Source: Daldinia sp. FL1419 (lineage: Eukaryota; Ascomycota; Sordariomycetes; Xylariales; Hypoxylaceae). From it: a DNA stretch of 64,000 nucleotides. Made by a program: the position numbers and the translations under genes. The stretch covers positions 1-64,000 of the forward strand of contig MU623341.1 of the NCBI GenBank assembly GCA_025201765.1, given 5' to 3'. Positions 23,101 through 33,788 of the stretch are shown in pieces (within the stretch, counting starts at the first letter, position 1; each line of letters opens with the position of its first letter). The notes under the pieces are model-generated. The model saw only the letters and a list, made by a program, of their open reading frames with translations, searched no databases and was not told the origin of the DNA.

Positions 23101-26100
23101 TTTGAAAGTAACTATACTTTGCGAAGCTTTGGCTGTTTACAATAATAAGCTTTGCAGCTTTGAACTTCTTGAGCGTATTCCGATTTGCCGTCTCTTGAAG
23201 GTCGGAACTGGTGTTGATCTTGACCACTTCGTGACTCTTAACATGGAGAAACCTGACCGCTTCCTTAGCCCATTGGTCGACTAGGTGCGGAGGTACCAAT
23301 ATAAGCGTGGCTTTTAGGTGTATATGGTGTGGGTTTTTGGCAGCACGTAGCCTCTTGGACTCGCCATCGTCGAACTCTTTCTGGCAGTGGATGAGTGCCA
23401 GTGTAATAACGGTCTTGCCGTAGCCGACATCATCCGCAAGTATGCCACCAGGGTGACGTGCTCTGCGTTCAGCACAGCCAAGCAGGCGAAGCTTGAGATC
23501 AGGTATGATCTCTTCTTCGATTTCCCGTTCTATGAACTCAGGCATGTTCATTTCACGCCAGAACATCCATTCAAGGGATAGTGACTGGTTCTGACTCAAG
23601 TCAGCTTTAAACGATTCCAAAGTTACTAAAAGTTCCGCCATAGTATCTTCGGAAAGAGGAGACTTCGACAATCTCGTCAATGACTCTCGGAATGGGATGA
23701 AGCTGTGCTTCTCGGACCTGCTAGAATCCACTCGCATGTTTTCAGACAGGACAGCATTACGCTCGACCCGGGCGTATGCGGTTACTTCAGCGGCAGGGTT
23801 CGTAGTGGGGGGTAGATGCGCCGCTGCTTTATGCCCAAGGGCCTTGTGATTGATTAAATATTGCACCGTAGTAACGAAATGTTTTTCGGGTGACACGTCT
23901 TTAGATGTGGGTGGGTGGACCTTTATCCTTACTTCAAAAGGAGAGATTAGCTTCTTCGTGTGATTCTCAAACGCCGCCATCGCATTAGAATGACGGTGTT
24001 GAATCCACTTGGTTTTATTCAGGTCCTTTTTGAGAGTTTTACCATCATCGTTTTTATAAGTCGTCTTAAGCCATTGGGCTCGCGGAAGTTGTCCGAAGGG
24101 AGAGTCTCGAGCGTCGGCATTCATTCTCCAATCCTCAAGCTCCTTCATCCAGGACTTGATATCCTCCATCTCAAATTTGACCTCGAGACGCTCTAGACTT
24201 GCGAGCTTGACGTTGATATGGGAGATTAAATCGTAGAATAGCTCAAGCTCTACCTTCCCGATAGTGAACCACTCCCCTGTACTCCCGCCGAGAGACTCAT
24301 ATTTACCGATGATACCGTATTTGTCGCAATGCTTTTCCCTCGCAAACGACGCCTCTGCTAGAACCTGCTGTTCAGGGTCTTGCTCTTGAATAGTGAAATA
24401 TTTCATATTGGGAACCCTAAGAACCTCTGTATGCTTGTGGTCCATCATCTCGGGAATGCATGCGTTGTTGACGACCTTGAGGTTCGCCCAAGTGCCATCC
24501 ACGTAGGCGTCGAGTGTTTTTCTGCTCATATCCATTTCTCGGAGATCCTCGCCAGCTTTGAACCTAAGTAAGACTTCTCGGTATTCGTGGGATTCCAGCA
24601 GACGATATTCTTCTGAAATGATATAACCGTCTTGATCTGGATTTCTTGTGCGGGCAGATTCTTTGAAGAGAAACAGCTTCTTCCCGTCAAGAATATGAAG
24701 ACTATTCTGAGGGGCTTCACAGTTAGGTAGGTGGTGGTATGATCCACAGACCGTGTTCAAATCCCTTACGAGAAGATTGTCCCTGTAGATTGCGGATATT
24801 TGTAGAATACCATCGGTCCCATCGGGTTTAATGATTTCCACTTGAAATCTTTTTGGTTTGAAGCACCAAAACTCCCAAGAATCGGGAGTTGGGAGTATAC
24901 TAGACGCATTTTTACTGATCGTAGCCTTTGCGACAGGTTGCTCTAACTGAGTATGGTCCAAGCCCAATTCCGTTCGGAACTCTTTCCCACATGCATTCTA
25001 TGCATCGAGATATAAATACCAAGTAATTCCTGTCTCCGTCAAAACCGCTCGAGCTTGGAGGCCATTCTGGTCGGCATAGCAGATGGTCACTACCTCCGTA
25101 ATGTGCATACTATGATAGTACAATATTGTCTCTTTGAGATGCTTCATGACGGCAGGGAAGGCAGTTATTGCTTCATCAGTAACTTCGTACTCTGCGGTGA
25201 TGAGGTTTACAATTTTGGTCGGTAAGAATTGAACGACCTCTTGCTCTACTTCATCTAATAGTAAGAAGTTTGAAGGCCGCTTCGTCGGGGCAAAGCTGTG
25301 CGAAGGTTTTCCTGCACACCATTTACAGCGGACGGTAGAACATTTTGTGCATTTCAAGAAGTCATCAGTACTATACTTCGCCGATCCATTGCAAAAGCAG
25401 TATCTTCGACTTCTCTCGAAGAGATCCAATAGCAATGACTGATCAAACTGACGTTTATGCGACGTGTCAAAGTTCGGATATTCTTCTAATGTAGAATCTG
25501 TAACCCTTCGTTTGGCTTCCACTTGGGTCATATCTGCAGGCAGAGGGAACGTGTCGTTTAGAAAATGACGGATTTCTTTAATTGCTCTCAAGATAGCTAT
25601 AATAGCGGTACCGACCACCGTCATGCTCATTGCATTGCCAGCAAGAGATCTTAGAATATCCTGGGTTTCAGTTGCAAATCTAAGCCGGTTGAGTGGTAGT
25701 CCTTGTAGACCTAACGCTTCGTATCCGGAGAGAATTCTACACTGGTCTGTTACCCAAGGTATGCACCTTGGCGTGATGCACCCGGTTATTCCCAGCGGGA
25801 CGCTGATGCTAATTCGGTCGATGTTCTGGCTAAGGTTATGGATGTGATTCTTGAACCTCGAGTCGTACCCACTCTTCAATGCTCGCAAGTGGTTGATATC
25901 AATGCAGTCTAAAACGCGTTTTGACTGTGTAAGCATCACAAGTCGATCGATGCGATCATAAGGCTGGCCCAGCTGGGTTAGACTCCAGTCTGTTAATGGA
26001 CGATCCCCTCCGAGACCTTCCGTATCACGGACTCGCGCATGGCGCGCTTTACTACGCTCCCATCCAAATTTAGGGCGCGGGTGTAACGCCTTCTCAGAAT

Positions 26101-27350
26101 CATCTTGGCGGGCTCTTTCGGTCAGCGGGTGAGCTGAAGGGAGCAGCCACGAATTAACCGGGGTCGATGCAGACCTCACGAGGCCGTTTTCCATCAGATC
26201 AGACCATCGGTGAATAATATCGTCCGCAGTCTTTTCAGGGAATACATCCTTGTTAAGAGCAATAAGATATCGCCGAAGGCGCGTCTGTGGAATATAGAAA
26301 TTCTTCGTATCGGTTGAAACGTAAGAAGCTTTATATTTGACAAAGGGAAACCAAACTTTCGCGGTATCATCCCAGGGAGCCCCAAAGACATTCTCGAGGA
26401 TGACAATCTTAGGCCGATAATCTTTAACATACTTCAGCATTGAAAAGAATGTCTGGCTCGATTCTCCCAGCTGATCTATGTTGTCGAGGAGGGACTTAAA
26501 GTGTTCTTCGATTTTCGTGAAACGTGGCCCATTATAACCCTCTAACTTGATCTCTTTCATTAATTCGCTGACATTTTTCACGAGATCCTTGACGTAACTT
26601 TTGATCTTCCTCGTGTTTAGCGTAGAGAAGTCGACACACGAACAGCCGGCAACGAGAAGGTCGATGTCCCCGGGAATTTCCTCCAATGCACCCATCGCCG
26701 TTGGCCTAGATATTTCATTAGCTACACGAATCATGATTTGCGGTAGGTGAATTCACTTACGCTTTGCCATCTTTAGGTTCAATGAAGTCCCGGACGTCGT
26801 TGAATAAAATAGACCCTTCCGTATTTCGCGCTATATACGCCTGTTTGTCTTTGTCTATTTCAACGCTGAAGACATGAGAAAACTGTAGGAACTGATTTCC
26901 CGGTCGCATTCGATCGAATGCCTCTTGAAGCATTTTCAACGCGAAGACGGGGGCCTCCGTGCCGGAACACAAGGTCGCGACTCGAAGATAGATTTGGCTG
27001 TTATCATTAAGCAAGCCATGCGATCGTTCCGCAATGTCATGGAAAGCGGCGTAAACATTCGATATTGGAGGCAAGTTTTGGTTCAAACCTTTACCGGAAT
27101 CCAAACCGGCGTGCTCCTCATCGCCAAACTCTTCAACATCGTCAGAATCATCAGAATCTCCACGATCCCCAACTACGGATTTCTTGGTAACGCATGATTT
27201 TTTTGATCCCACCTTCTGTCTTTTTGCTTCAACGCCACCGTTATCTGTGTCAGAACCCGCTTCTTCATGGGGAGTCTCATTAGCACGTTTTTTTACCCGA
27301 GGGCGACTGGCAGCCGCTCTACACGGCTGGCCAGCGCGTTTGGACGGCAT
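20165..27350 (-). CDS. DNMT5: DNMT5-type DNA cytosine methyltransferase fused to RING and SNF2 ATPase; in-frame TAG inside
   Basis: DNMT5 enzymes maintain CG methylation on hemimethylated DNA and need ATP. Exon 1 is 27350-26761 and exon 2 starts at 26705 (phase 2 on both sides). The methyltransferase half shows motif I LCSGTEAP (about residue 128), the Cys-containing motif IV in the DNMT5-like form GCSCVDFS (about 218) instead of PCQ, LENVFGAPWD (motif VI, 300), QTRLRRY (motif VIII, 337), LAGNAMSM (553), and a Cys cluster with CFCNGS and CTKCSTVRCKWC (632-658). After codon 765 there is one in-frame TAG at 24998-25000. The frame then stays open to 20165 for 1610 codons: Walker A DDVGYGKT, DEFSYE in place of DEGH, ILSGTPP, a RING-like CYRC...CQCGHLLC (21120-21240), and helicase-C motifs with GRCVRYGQ. 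The order matches DNMT5. A 105-base intron (25019-24915, GTATTT...ATCAG) would remove the TAG in frame, but lacks a clear branch site. Otherwise the gene is interrupted or read through. No chromodomain is seen. Confidence 0.85.
24998..25000 (-). other. Single in-frame TAG between methyltransferase and SNF2 halves
   Basis: The codon is TAG on the minus strand in the context GAT GCA TAG AAT GCA. It lies in the same frame as exon 2 (codon starts count exactly from 26704) and as the SNF2 frame that continues from 24997. The first ATG after it is near the DMSRKTL segment, about 150 codons downstream, so a separate downstream gene with a normal start would lose conserved-looking sequence. Confidence 0.9.
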
Positions 27351-28628
27351 AGCCACGAATGAGTCAGCACCAACGCAATCGCGACGATTATGAGAACGGT
27401 AAACGACAAGAAACGTGTGCTAGTGCTTGATGCGAACAGGGGAGGGTGGTGGTTGAGGCCTCGGATAGAGGTTCTAACAAAGGGGAACGCGGAGGGATAC
27501 GATAGAAATGAAGGAAAGGCAATAGTCTAGATTTTGCAAAGTACAGTTCGTATTTTGGATAGAGTTGATGAAACTAATGCACTGCTGCAAGTCTAGACTT
27601 GGATGTGCAAGTGTAGAAAAGGTTGGATGAGAGGAAGATGAAGAATGATGGTAATTGTAGGATGAGTTGGTAGGTGGGTGGATGAATTTGTTTTGGAAAT
27701 AGAGAGAAACAATGGTTGAAATTTGAAGGAAGGACTAGATCAGGGCTAGGGCAAGCAGGAAAGAATGTTGCATACTAGAAATCGTGGGTCTCTAGGGTTA
27801 CAGGTTCAAGAGGTAGGTACCTATTTCACTACCCTAGGGCTTGACTGCCGGTCCTAGCTTCGTAGCCCGGCCTGCGTGGATTCGGAGGGGTAAACAGGGT
27901 GTCGAAAGGACGCCGAGGGGGCGCTGAAAGGATGATAGGGGGCGCCAACATAAGTCAGAGGTCGGCGATGAGGGCCGGCGAGAACGATGACCAGTCGGTA
28001 AAGAGGTTAAAGGGTGAAGGAGAGGAGAATCACCATACAGTATTGGATAGGAGATGGCTCTAGGGCTCCTAGAAATCTATGATAAAGCCACTCAAATCTC
28101 ATGAGGACATATAAGGGTATGCAATATAAATTGACTAAGAAAACAAAGCCAGGGGGAGAATAGGAGGGGGATCAGAGGGCCCTTGAAAGCTATATAGGAT
28201 TTACAGGTATAGCGGACTATTAAGGAGAGATTGTTCCAATACTCGGCAGAGACTATGCTAAAGCTATAGTCAACCAAAGCTGTCCACGTAAGTTACAAGG
28301 CTAGACATTTGGTCAGTAGGTAATGGACTCCGGAAGATACATTGGACGACATATTCCAATGGGGAAGGCCCAGCATCGGATTTGGCCTACGGAAGAAAGG
28401 GCTGAGGTCAGTACTCAACTCACGGCATGGGTACCGTAAAGATAAACAAAACACAATATCGACGAGGATATCAGAGAGTTAAACGTCTGTGAAGCCCCGG
28501 GACTATCCCTTGCGCTCACGGCCACGCTGAACATTCCCCAGAATTCCAGAGGCAATCGAAATGACAAATAGCAGTGAAGGGATTCGTAGGTTGCGTACAG
28601 CACGCGGTACTCTAAAAACAATCATAGA
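27351..28628. other. Upstream region of DNMT5, no gene seen
   Basis: This 1.3-kb G-rich stretch lies before the DNMT5 start codon. A purine-rich strand at 27430-27780 is notable. The short open frames have no recognisable features. Confidence 0.45.
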
Positions 28629-28633
28629 ATAAT

Positions 28634-28698
28634 TGTCAAAGCTAAAAAACGACGCCGTAATCGCTCACGAGCAATTACGCCTTATATACTGTGCGACA
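28634..28698. repeat. Left LTR of the TRIM-like element
   Basis: This 65-bp repeat is identical to the one at 29033-29097. Positions 28656-28679 form a near-palindrome, CGTAATcGCTC-ac-GAGCaATTACG, with one mismatched pair. It could fold into a hairpin in RNA or single-stranded DNA. Confidence 0.85.
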
Positions 28699-29032
28699 CA
28701 CCCCCCAGGTAAGCATATGTAATAGGGTTACCTGAATCGCAGCACTTAACACCCCTAAACTCTCTATAGCACTGGCTCATTCTGGCCCTCGGCTCTCTAG
28801 AGTTTAGTCGTAAGTGGCTGTTAGCCGTCAGCTAAGCGTACCTCTACCTATAACGTGATGGCTCATAACCTAAGAGCATCCAACGCGGTATTATACGATG
28901 CTTTCAGTTCGATTCGAACCCTGTGCCTTACTGCCAGTACTAGTCTGGCTCTGGGGCTCAAATACGGGTTTAGCGTAATCGCTGGATGCAGGGAATTGTG
29001 GGTGTTTCCACTGCACGAACCGGGCTCATAAC

Positions 29033-29097
29033 TGTCAAAGCTAAAAAACGACGCCGTAATCGCTCACGAGCAATTACGCCTTATATACTGTGCGACA
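29033..29097. repeat. Right LTR of the TRIM-like element
   Basis: Identical in all 65 bases to the left copy. It is followed by the second ATAAT target copy. Confidence 0.85.
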
Positions 29098-29102
29098 ATA
29101 AT

Positions 29103-30650
29103 ATATTGCCGCTTTGAACCCATTCTTCGTCAAGATCGTGTGAGGTCGCCGGAGGCGCGTAGATTAGTTTACCATGTCATCTAAGCGCAAACCCGCGTTG
29201 TCGAACGTGAGCCATGGAACTCAGATGTGTTTGTATCGCTTCATTGTCAGTCATGTTTAAACAGTCAGCGAACCCCGAGTTTCGGTTTATTCAATACACT
29301 CTGTATCTATAGAGGTATTAGTTGTAGGGGAATGTAAAATGCGCAAAGACATGTGAACACTTTAACTGTAGGCAATGTGAATCGGCGATACCATGACACC
29401 ACACTATATTCTATAGTCAACCGTGAATATTAAGGCATAGTAGGTAAGTGGCTTAATGGAAGCAATTAGCTTCACAGGGGCCAGTAAGGAAAAAGGTGGA
29501 AGTCAAATAGCAACAGATGAAGATGGAGAGGATTAGGTTTGTACACTAAAGACTGCTTTGCCATTTTACGAATTATACAGACATACGAAAAGTGAGTAAG
29601 TGTTGTAGAAAAGATTAGAAGAAAAGAGCACTCAGCTCGCAGACAAAGATACTCTAAGATACTCTAATCAAAGCTCAATACTCTCGGAAACTAAGGATGA
29701 CGACATAATTTCATAAAGACCAACATAACAGAAATGCCCAGACTCCTTAGATCTAGGGGACTAACCTAAGGTATACATTTGCAGTAGCAATATGTGTGAA
29801 GGTACTCGACTAGGATAGTCATGGTCCTTGCTTATGATTTCTACGGCTACGTATTAGCTTCAGCGCCGTTAACGTTGAAAGAAGCATACTCACTTGATAG
29901 GTACCTAAGGTAAGAATTATCTTCTAAGGCTATAAGAAACTACCTAACGGTCAGGTACCTAGGTAGTTGAAGTGGAGAATTATACAATCCGACTAGGCAT
30001 GGAATTAATAGGGGTATAGATTTATATGTATAGGTTATCAAGGGCGCTTATCGGATCTGATTTATGTTGAACTTGTTTAATGAGTTATTAAGAGAATGAG
30101 AACAAACGGCAGTAAGAAAACAGCGGTAAAGAAAAAAACTCGAGTGAAGTTGGGTTATGCTTTGTGACACGTGATTGGTTAATAAGCATATTCAGGACGC
30201 TAAATTCACATGCTCTCAGCACACTTTAGCGTGCCTAACATAGGCTGTGCCCCCCTTTCTAATACCTGAGGTTAGGTCCTTACCTAGGTAAATAGTAACC
30301 TAACCTAGAAGCAACGAGTAATACTATTAATATTCTTACCTACAATTCTAAGCTAAGTCAAGATTTATATAGGAATATCCCCGAGTTTCCGTATTTCCTA
30401 ACCCGACAATTAAAAGAATAAAATAAAAATTCCCCAAAGGCGAACAAAGCGGAGCATCGTCTTATTAGAATACCACATACATAACAAATCAGGAGGACGA
30501 CTTGTACAACAAACCCCCTCAACCGCAAGCTACTACCTATAAGGGTCCGACCATCGGATACTTGAAGCTATCTACATATATATATACCTTATATAGGTAG
30601 CCAGGAATATCTACTCACGAAAGCAATTCAAATACACATTGACGTTTCAG
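29103..30650. other. Intergenic, between the TRIM-like element and the 2H phosphoesterase gene
   Basis: This is AT-rich DNA with exact ACCTAGGT palindromes at 29957-29964 and 30282-30289 and an AT-rich patch (ATATATATAC) near 30578. No gene is seen. The last part should be the promoter of the gene at 30651. Confidence 0.45.
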
Positions 30651-32180
30651 ATGGGGTCGATTCTGCAATCCACAGATATCGAGAATAAGCTAGTGGACTT
30701 GTCCGGGGTGATCCCAAAGCCAGGAGAAAATCCCTACAACGCCTTGATAGACGCCTGCGACGATGAACCAGTTGAGTGAGCCCTTCTGTTGCCGTATTCA
30801 ATTCTACACATCTTTACTCGGGAGGATCCATATGAATTTGAACGTCGACAATCTTATTCAACATAACAGAAACACCATGTTCTCATCCAATGCATCGATA
30901 TGAAACTTCACATAGAGCCTTGTTTATAGCTATTCCCTACAGCAGGACCTAATAAAAGATTCAGGCGAAAATTCAAAAGCTTTATGCTCTCCACCGCGTC
31001 AGGCGCAATGCGCAGCAGAGGGCCAAGTTTCTGGCCTCTGACTACACGGGTCTGATCATAGATCAATACCTACTGCGACTAGAGAATCCCCAGATAGAGC
31101 CAGGTTTCGGTCAGTACAAGAGCAGGCCTTGCCGAAATAGGGGATCTCCGTCCCTTATTTTAGCTAAAAGGCTTTTCCGTTGAATGGTTATATACTAACG
31201 AGTCGGCAGTATGTCATAACTCCTTACTTCACGGCATGACAGCCGCCTGAATACTCCCTTGATAATAGGGTAGCACCGAAACCCGCCATAGCATTGGCTT
31301 TTTGATTAGACTGTTGACAACTAGCAGAAGGACCCAAGATACTGCATGACCTTCTGGGGCCGGCCTCCAATCCACGTTCTCGAGCTCGCAGACGCCATCC
31401 AGAAGAAGCTCCAAGCCGTCGCGCCAGGTAACCCTCTCTCCTAGCCGAACAACCCTCAAACCAAGCAAGGATCAAAAGACAACAATCTCACAACATCAAA
31501 CTACACCAATCACCCTCGATTTCCCACTTGATCCCCCCTCGATCCTCGGACCTCGTACTGACGCCCCCGCAGCAATCTGGCTCATGCCCCTGCACCGAAT
31601 GCACATCACGACGCTCGAAGTCGACTTCTCGCGCACCGCCGGGGAAATCGAAGCGCTCAAGGAGACACTGAAGCCGTGCATCCCGCAGATAGCAAGCTAC
31701 ACGCACCAGCACCGGTCGCGGCTCGTCAAGCCCATCATCTCCTACGACCTATCCGCCTTCGCGCTGTCCTTCCTCCCTTCCTCCTCCGAACCGCCTCTTT
31801 CCCCCGCCCCCGTCCCGCCCGACTCCGTCGAGGTGCTGCAGCACGGCGATAGGTACACGTACCACCACCTGCGCCGGGACATGTGGGACCGCGCCAAGGA
31901 GGCCGGCGTCACGGTTAGCTCCCGGTATGTTGTGCCGAGCGCGCATATCACGCTCGGTAGGTATTTGACGGATGCGGACCACGCAACGCCTGAGCAGAGG
32001 AAGAAGTGGGTCGATACGATTGACGAGATCAACACGTGGTTGGAGGCCGAGGTGTGGGATAATCCCGAGTCGAAGCTAATCGGGGAGTGGGTAGTCGGCC
32101 AGGAGAAGGGATTGGACATACGCGTTGGGACGCTATGGTACGGTGGTGGTCGAACGATCCAGACGGGTGAGGGGTTCTAG
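30651..32180 (+). CDS. 2H phosphoesterase-like protein (RNA ligase / cyclic phosphodiesterase fold)
   Basis: 2H enzymes act on 2',3'-cyclic or 2'-5' phosphates with two H-x-T/S motifs. Both are present in the last exon: MHITTLEV and AHITLGRY. Exon 1 (30651-30770) encodes MGSILQSTDIENKLVDLSG to DDEP. Exon 2 starts at 30965 (AKIQKLYALHRVRRNAQQ). Exon 3 ends at 31427 (TFWGRPPIHVLELADAI). Exon 4 is 31573-32180. The exon 2/3 junction is awkward: the expected join near EPGF and DPRYC has no GT-AG pair in matching phase. Using donor 31114 and acceptor 31338 (exon 2 30965-31113, exon 3 31339-31427) keeps the frame and gives 321 residues but drops the KDPR stretch. The donor after exon 1 (GTTGAG) is also weak. 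The family call rests on the paired motifs and the overall pattern recalled from fungal homologues. The substrate is unknown. Confidence 0.7.
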
Positions 32181-32951
32181 GTGGCTAGAAGCTTGATTAA
32201 TATAGAATCTATTCCATAGCGATTACTGTTAGACTTGATGTGGCGGCTCAGTCTTAAAATGCACGGTCATCAGGTAAACCTTTCAAAAAATCAAGTTTGT
32301 CTACGTAGATTTTAGGAATACCCAGTAAGATTCATCCTTGATTAGAGCATAGCTTTAGGAAAGAGATCGCTAATAACGACGCTCATAGGTAGCTATATAT
32401 CATATGTGCAGGGACAAATATAATATATTAGCAATGCCTCTCGATTAGCAGGGTTCCAAGCGCCTAGATTAGGACTCCAAGCCAGCCATTATACCACAAA
32501 GGGTAAAACAAGACGGTCGTCATGATAAGGGATGAATTTAGCAATGATGCGAGACTAGAAACATATCTTAGGAATCATTCATAGGTCAAAGTTAGGTAGG
32601 AGCGTTTGGGTCACAGAATGCGATCGATTAACGATTCTATGCTCAGATACCGGATATTCCCACATGTGATGGTATCTAATATTGTAATCGTAGAGAAGGC
32701 GTCAAGCCGGCATTCCTGTTGCCAAGGACCAAAAAGCCCGTTGACCTCTCTCGTTGCCTCTCCACTCCTGGCATTTGTCACATACGGCAAAAACGAAGTT
32801 CAGAAGAGCAGATTCGGTTCTATTCTGACCTATGTGCTGCTCCCATTCCGAGTATCAAAGACTCCCGTCGCCAGTTGAATGCCCGGCCGTAATGAACCAC
32901 CCTATTGCCATGAATGAAGAACGTGCACAATGACTCGAGTAGGAAATGCGT
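32181..32951. other. Convergent intergenic spacer
   Basis: This holds the 3' flanks of the 2H phosphoesterase gene (+) and the eL42 gene (-). No gene is seen. Confidence 0.45.
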
Positions 32952-33788
32952 TTAGAACACCAAAGCGGCACCCTTTGTCTTCTTGTCACCACTGCGAGCC
33001 TGTTAGTAGGATTCTCCTGATAGAAATATTCGAAAGACGAAGACGGAAACGTACCCAAGCTCGAAGTGCTTGCATCGCTTGAGCGCTAATTGCAGCTTGG
33101 TCTTGCAGGCAACGCACTCCAGTCTTAGTACGACCTTCTTCGTCGTCTTAGCCTTCTTGTGGAACACAGGCTTGGTCTGACCACCGTAACCGGACTGCTT
33201 TCTGTCATAACGTCTCTTTCCTTGCGCGAATAGGGAAGCCTAAGAATACGTTAGAATTGAGTCAGGAGGTATAGGCAGATGATCGTTTATGACGTCGCGT
33301 TCCGCTAGAGTCGATGCCATGAAGCTAAGGATAAACGTACCTTGCCAGCCTTGTACTGAGTGACCTTGTGTTGGGTGTGCTTGCGGCAGTCCTTGCCCTT
33401 GCAGTAGGTCTTACGGGTCTTGGGAATGTTGACCTAAATGAAATATCCCGTCAGCCTACTGTCGCATACAAAGCATGTAACTATTGTCGATTCGAAATAT
33501 GAAATATGCCATCGGCCGCAAAGTATCGAAGCATCGTCGTCGTCCTCCATGGTCGCTTGTGCTAGATATTCTGGTCGACAGAAATTACGGTATCGATAAT
33601 CTCTTTACTCATATCGTGTCGTGTCGTGTCTTGTCGTGTCTTGTCTTCGCTTATCGAATTGGCCTCGAAAGTTTCCTCCCTCCCTCGCAAGCTTCGTCTA
33701 GCAATCCGGACCAGCGGGAGGACGACTTTTCGAACGATGCAATACCTGCATATCAAGAATTAAATGAAATATTCAAGTCACGTACCAT
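32952..33788 (-). CDS. RPL42: 60S ribosomal protein eL42 (L44/L36a)
   Basis: This zinc-binding protein sits near the E site of the large ribosomal subunit. Exons on the minus strand are 33788-33786 (the ATG alone), 33433-33341, 33239-33055 and 32991-32952. All phases match and give 106 residues, the usual length in fungi. The protein begins [17 protein letters not shown] and ends [13 protein letters not shown]. Two zinc-ligand pairs are visible: CKGKDC and CVAC. Residue 56 is Pro ([11 protein letters not shown]), the form associated with cycloheximide sensitivity in other fungi. The first intron starts right after the ATG and is 352 bases long, far longer than the others, which is common in ribosomal protein genes. 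The C-rich codons AAG/GTC/CGT-type fit high expression. Confidence 0.97.
33605..33650. repeat. GTGTC/TTGTC microsatellite in the first intron of eL42
   Basis: The sequence shows several tandem copies of CGTGT and CTTGT units (from about 33617) inside intron 1 of the eL42 gene. Confidence 0.6.

Larger units (their letters stand above)
28634..29097. mobile_element. TRIM-like miniature LTR retroelement (464 bp)
   Basis: Two identical 65-bp direct repeats (28634-28698 and 29033-29097) flank 334 bp of internal DNA. Each repeat begins TGTC and ends GACA, the TG...CA form of LTRs. The element is bordered by a perfect 5-bp target duplication, ATAAT, at 28629-28633 and 29098-29102. The internal part has no open frame of useful length and no gag or pol similarity, so the element is non-autonomous. 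This is the structure of a terminal-repeat retrotransposon in miniature. Directly after the left LTR the sequence is CACCCCCC and not a TGG-type primer site, and no purine tract precedes the right LTR. It must therefore use an unusual priming mode, or the sites have decayed. Identical LTRs suggest a recent insertion. Strand is not determined. Confidence 0.8.

Noticed and set aside
20165..24997. SNF2 half as a separate helicase gene
   Set aside because: It lacks an ATG near its start, continues the methyltransferase frame exactly, and has the DNMT5 domain order.
28634..29097. Autonomous LTR retrotransposon or MITE
   Set aside because: The internal part is too short for gag or pol, and the end repeats are direct rather than inverted, so a MITE does not fit.
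29174..29260. Short frame MSSKRKPALSNVSHGTQ next to the TRIM-like element
   Set aside because: Only 28 codons, with no continuation by splicing that I could find.
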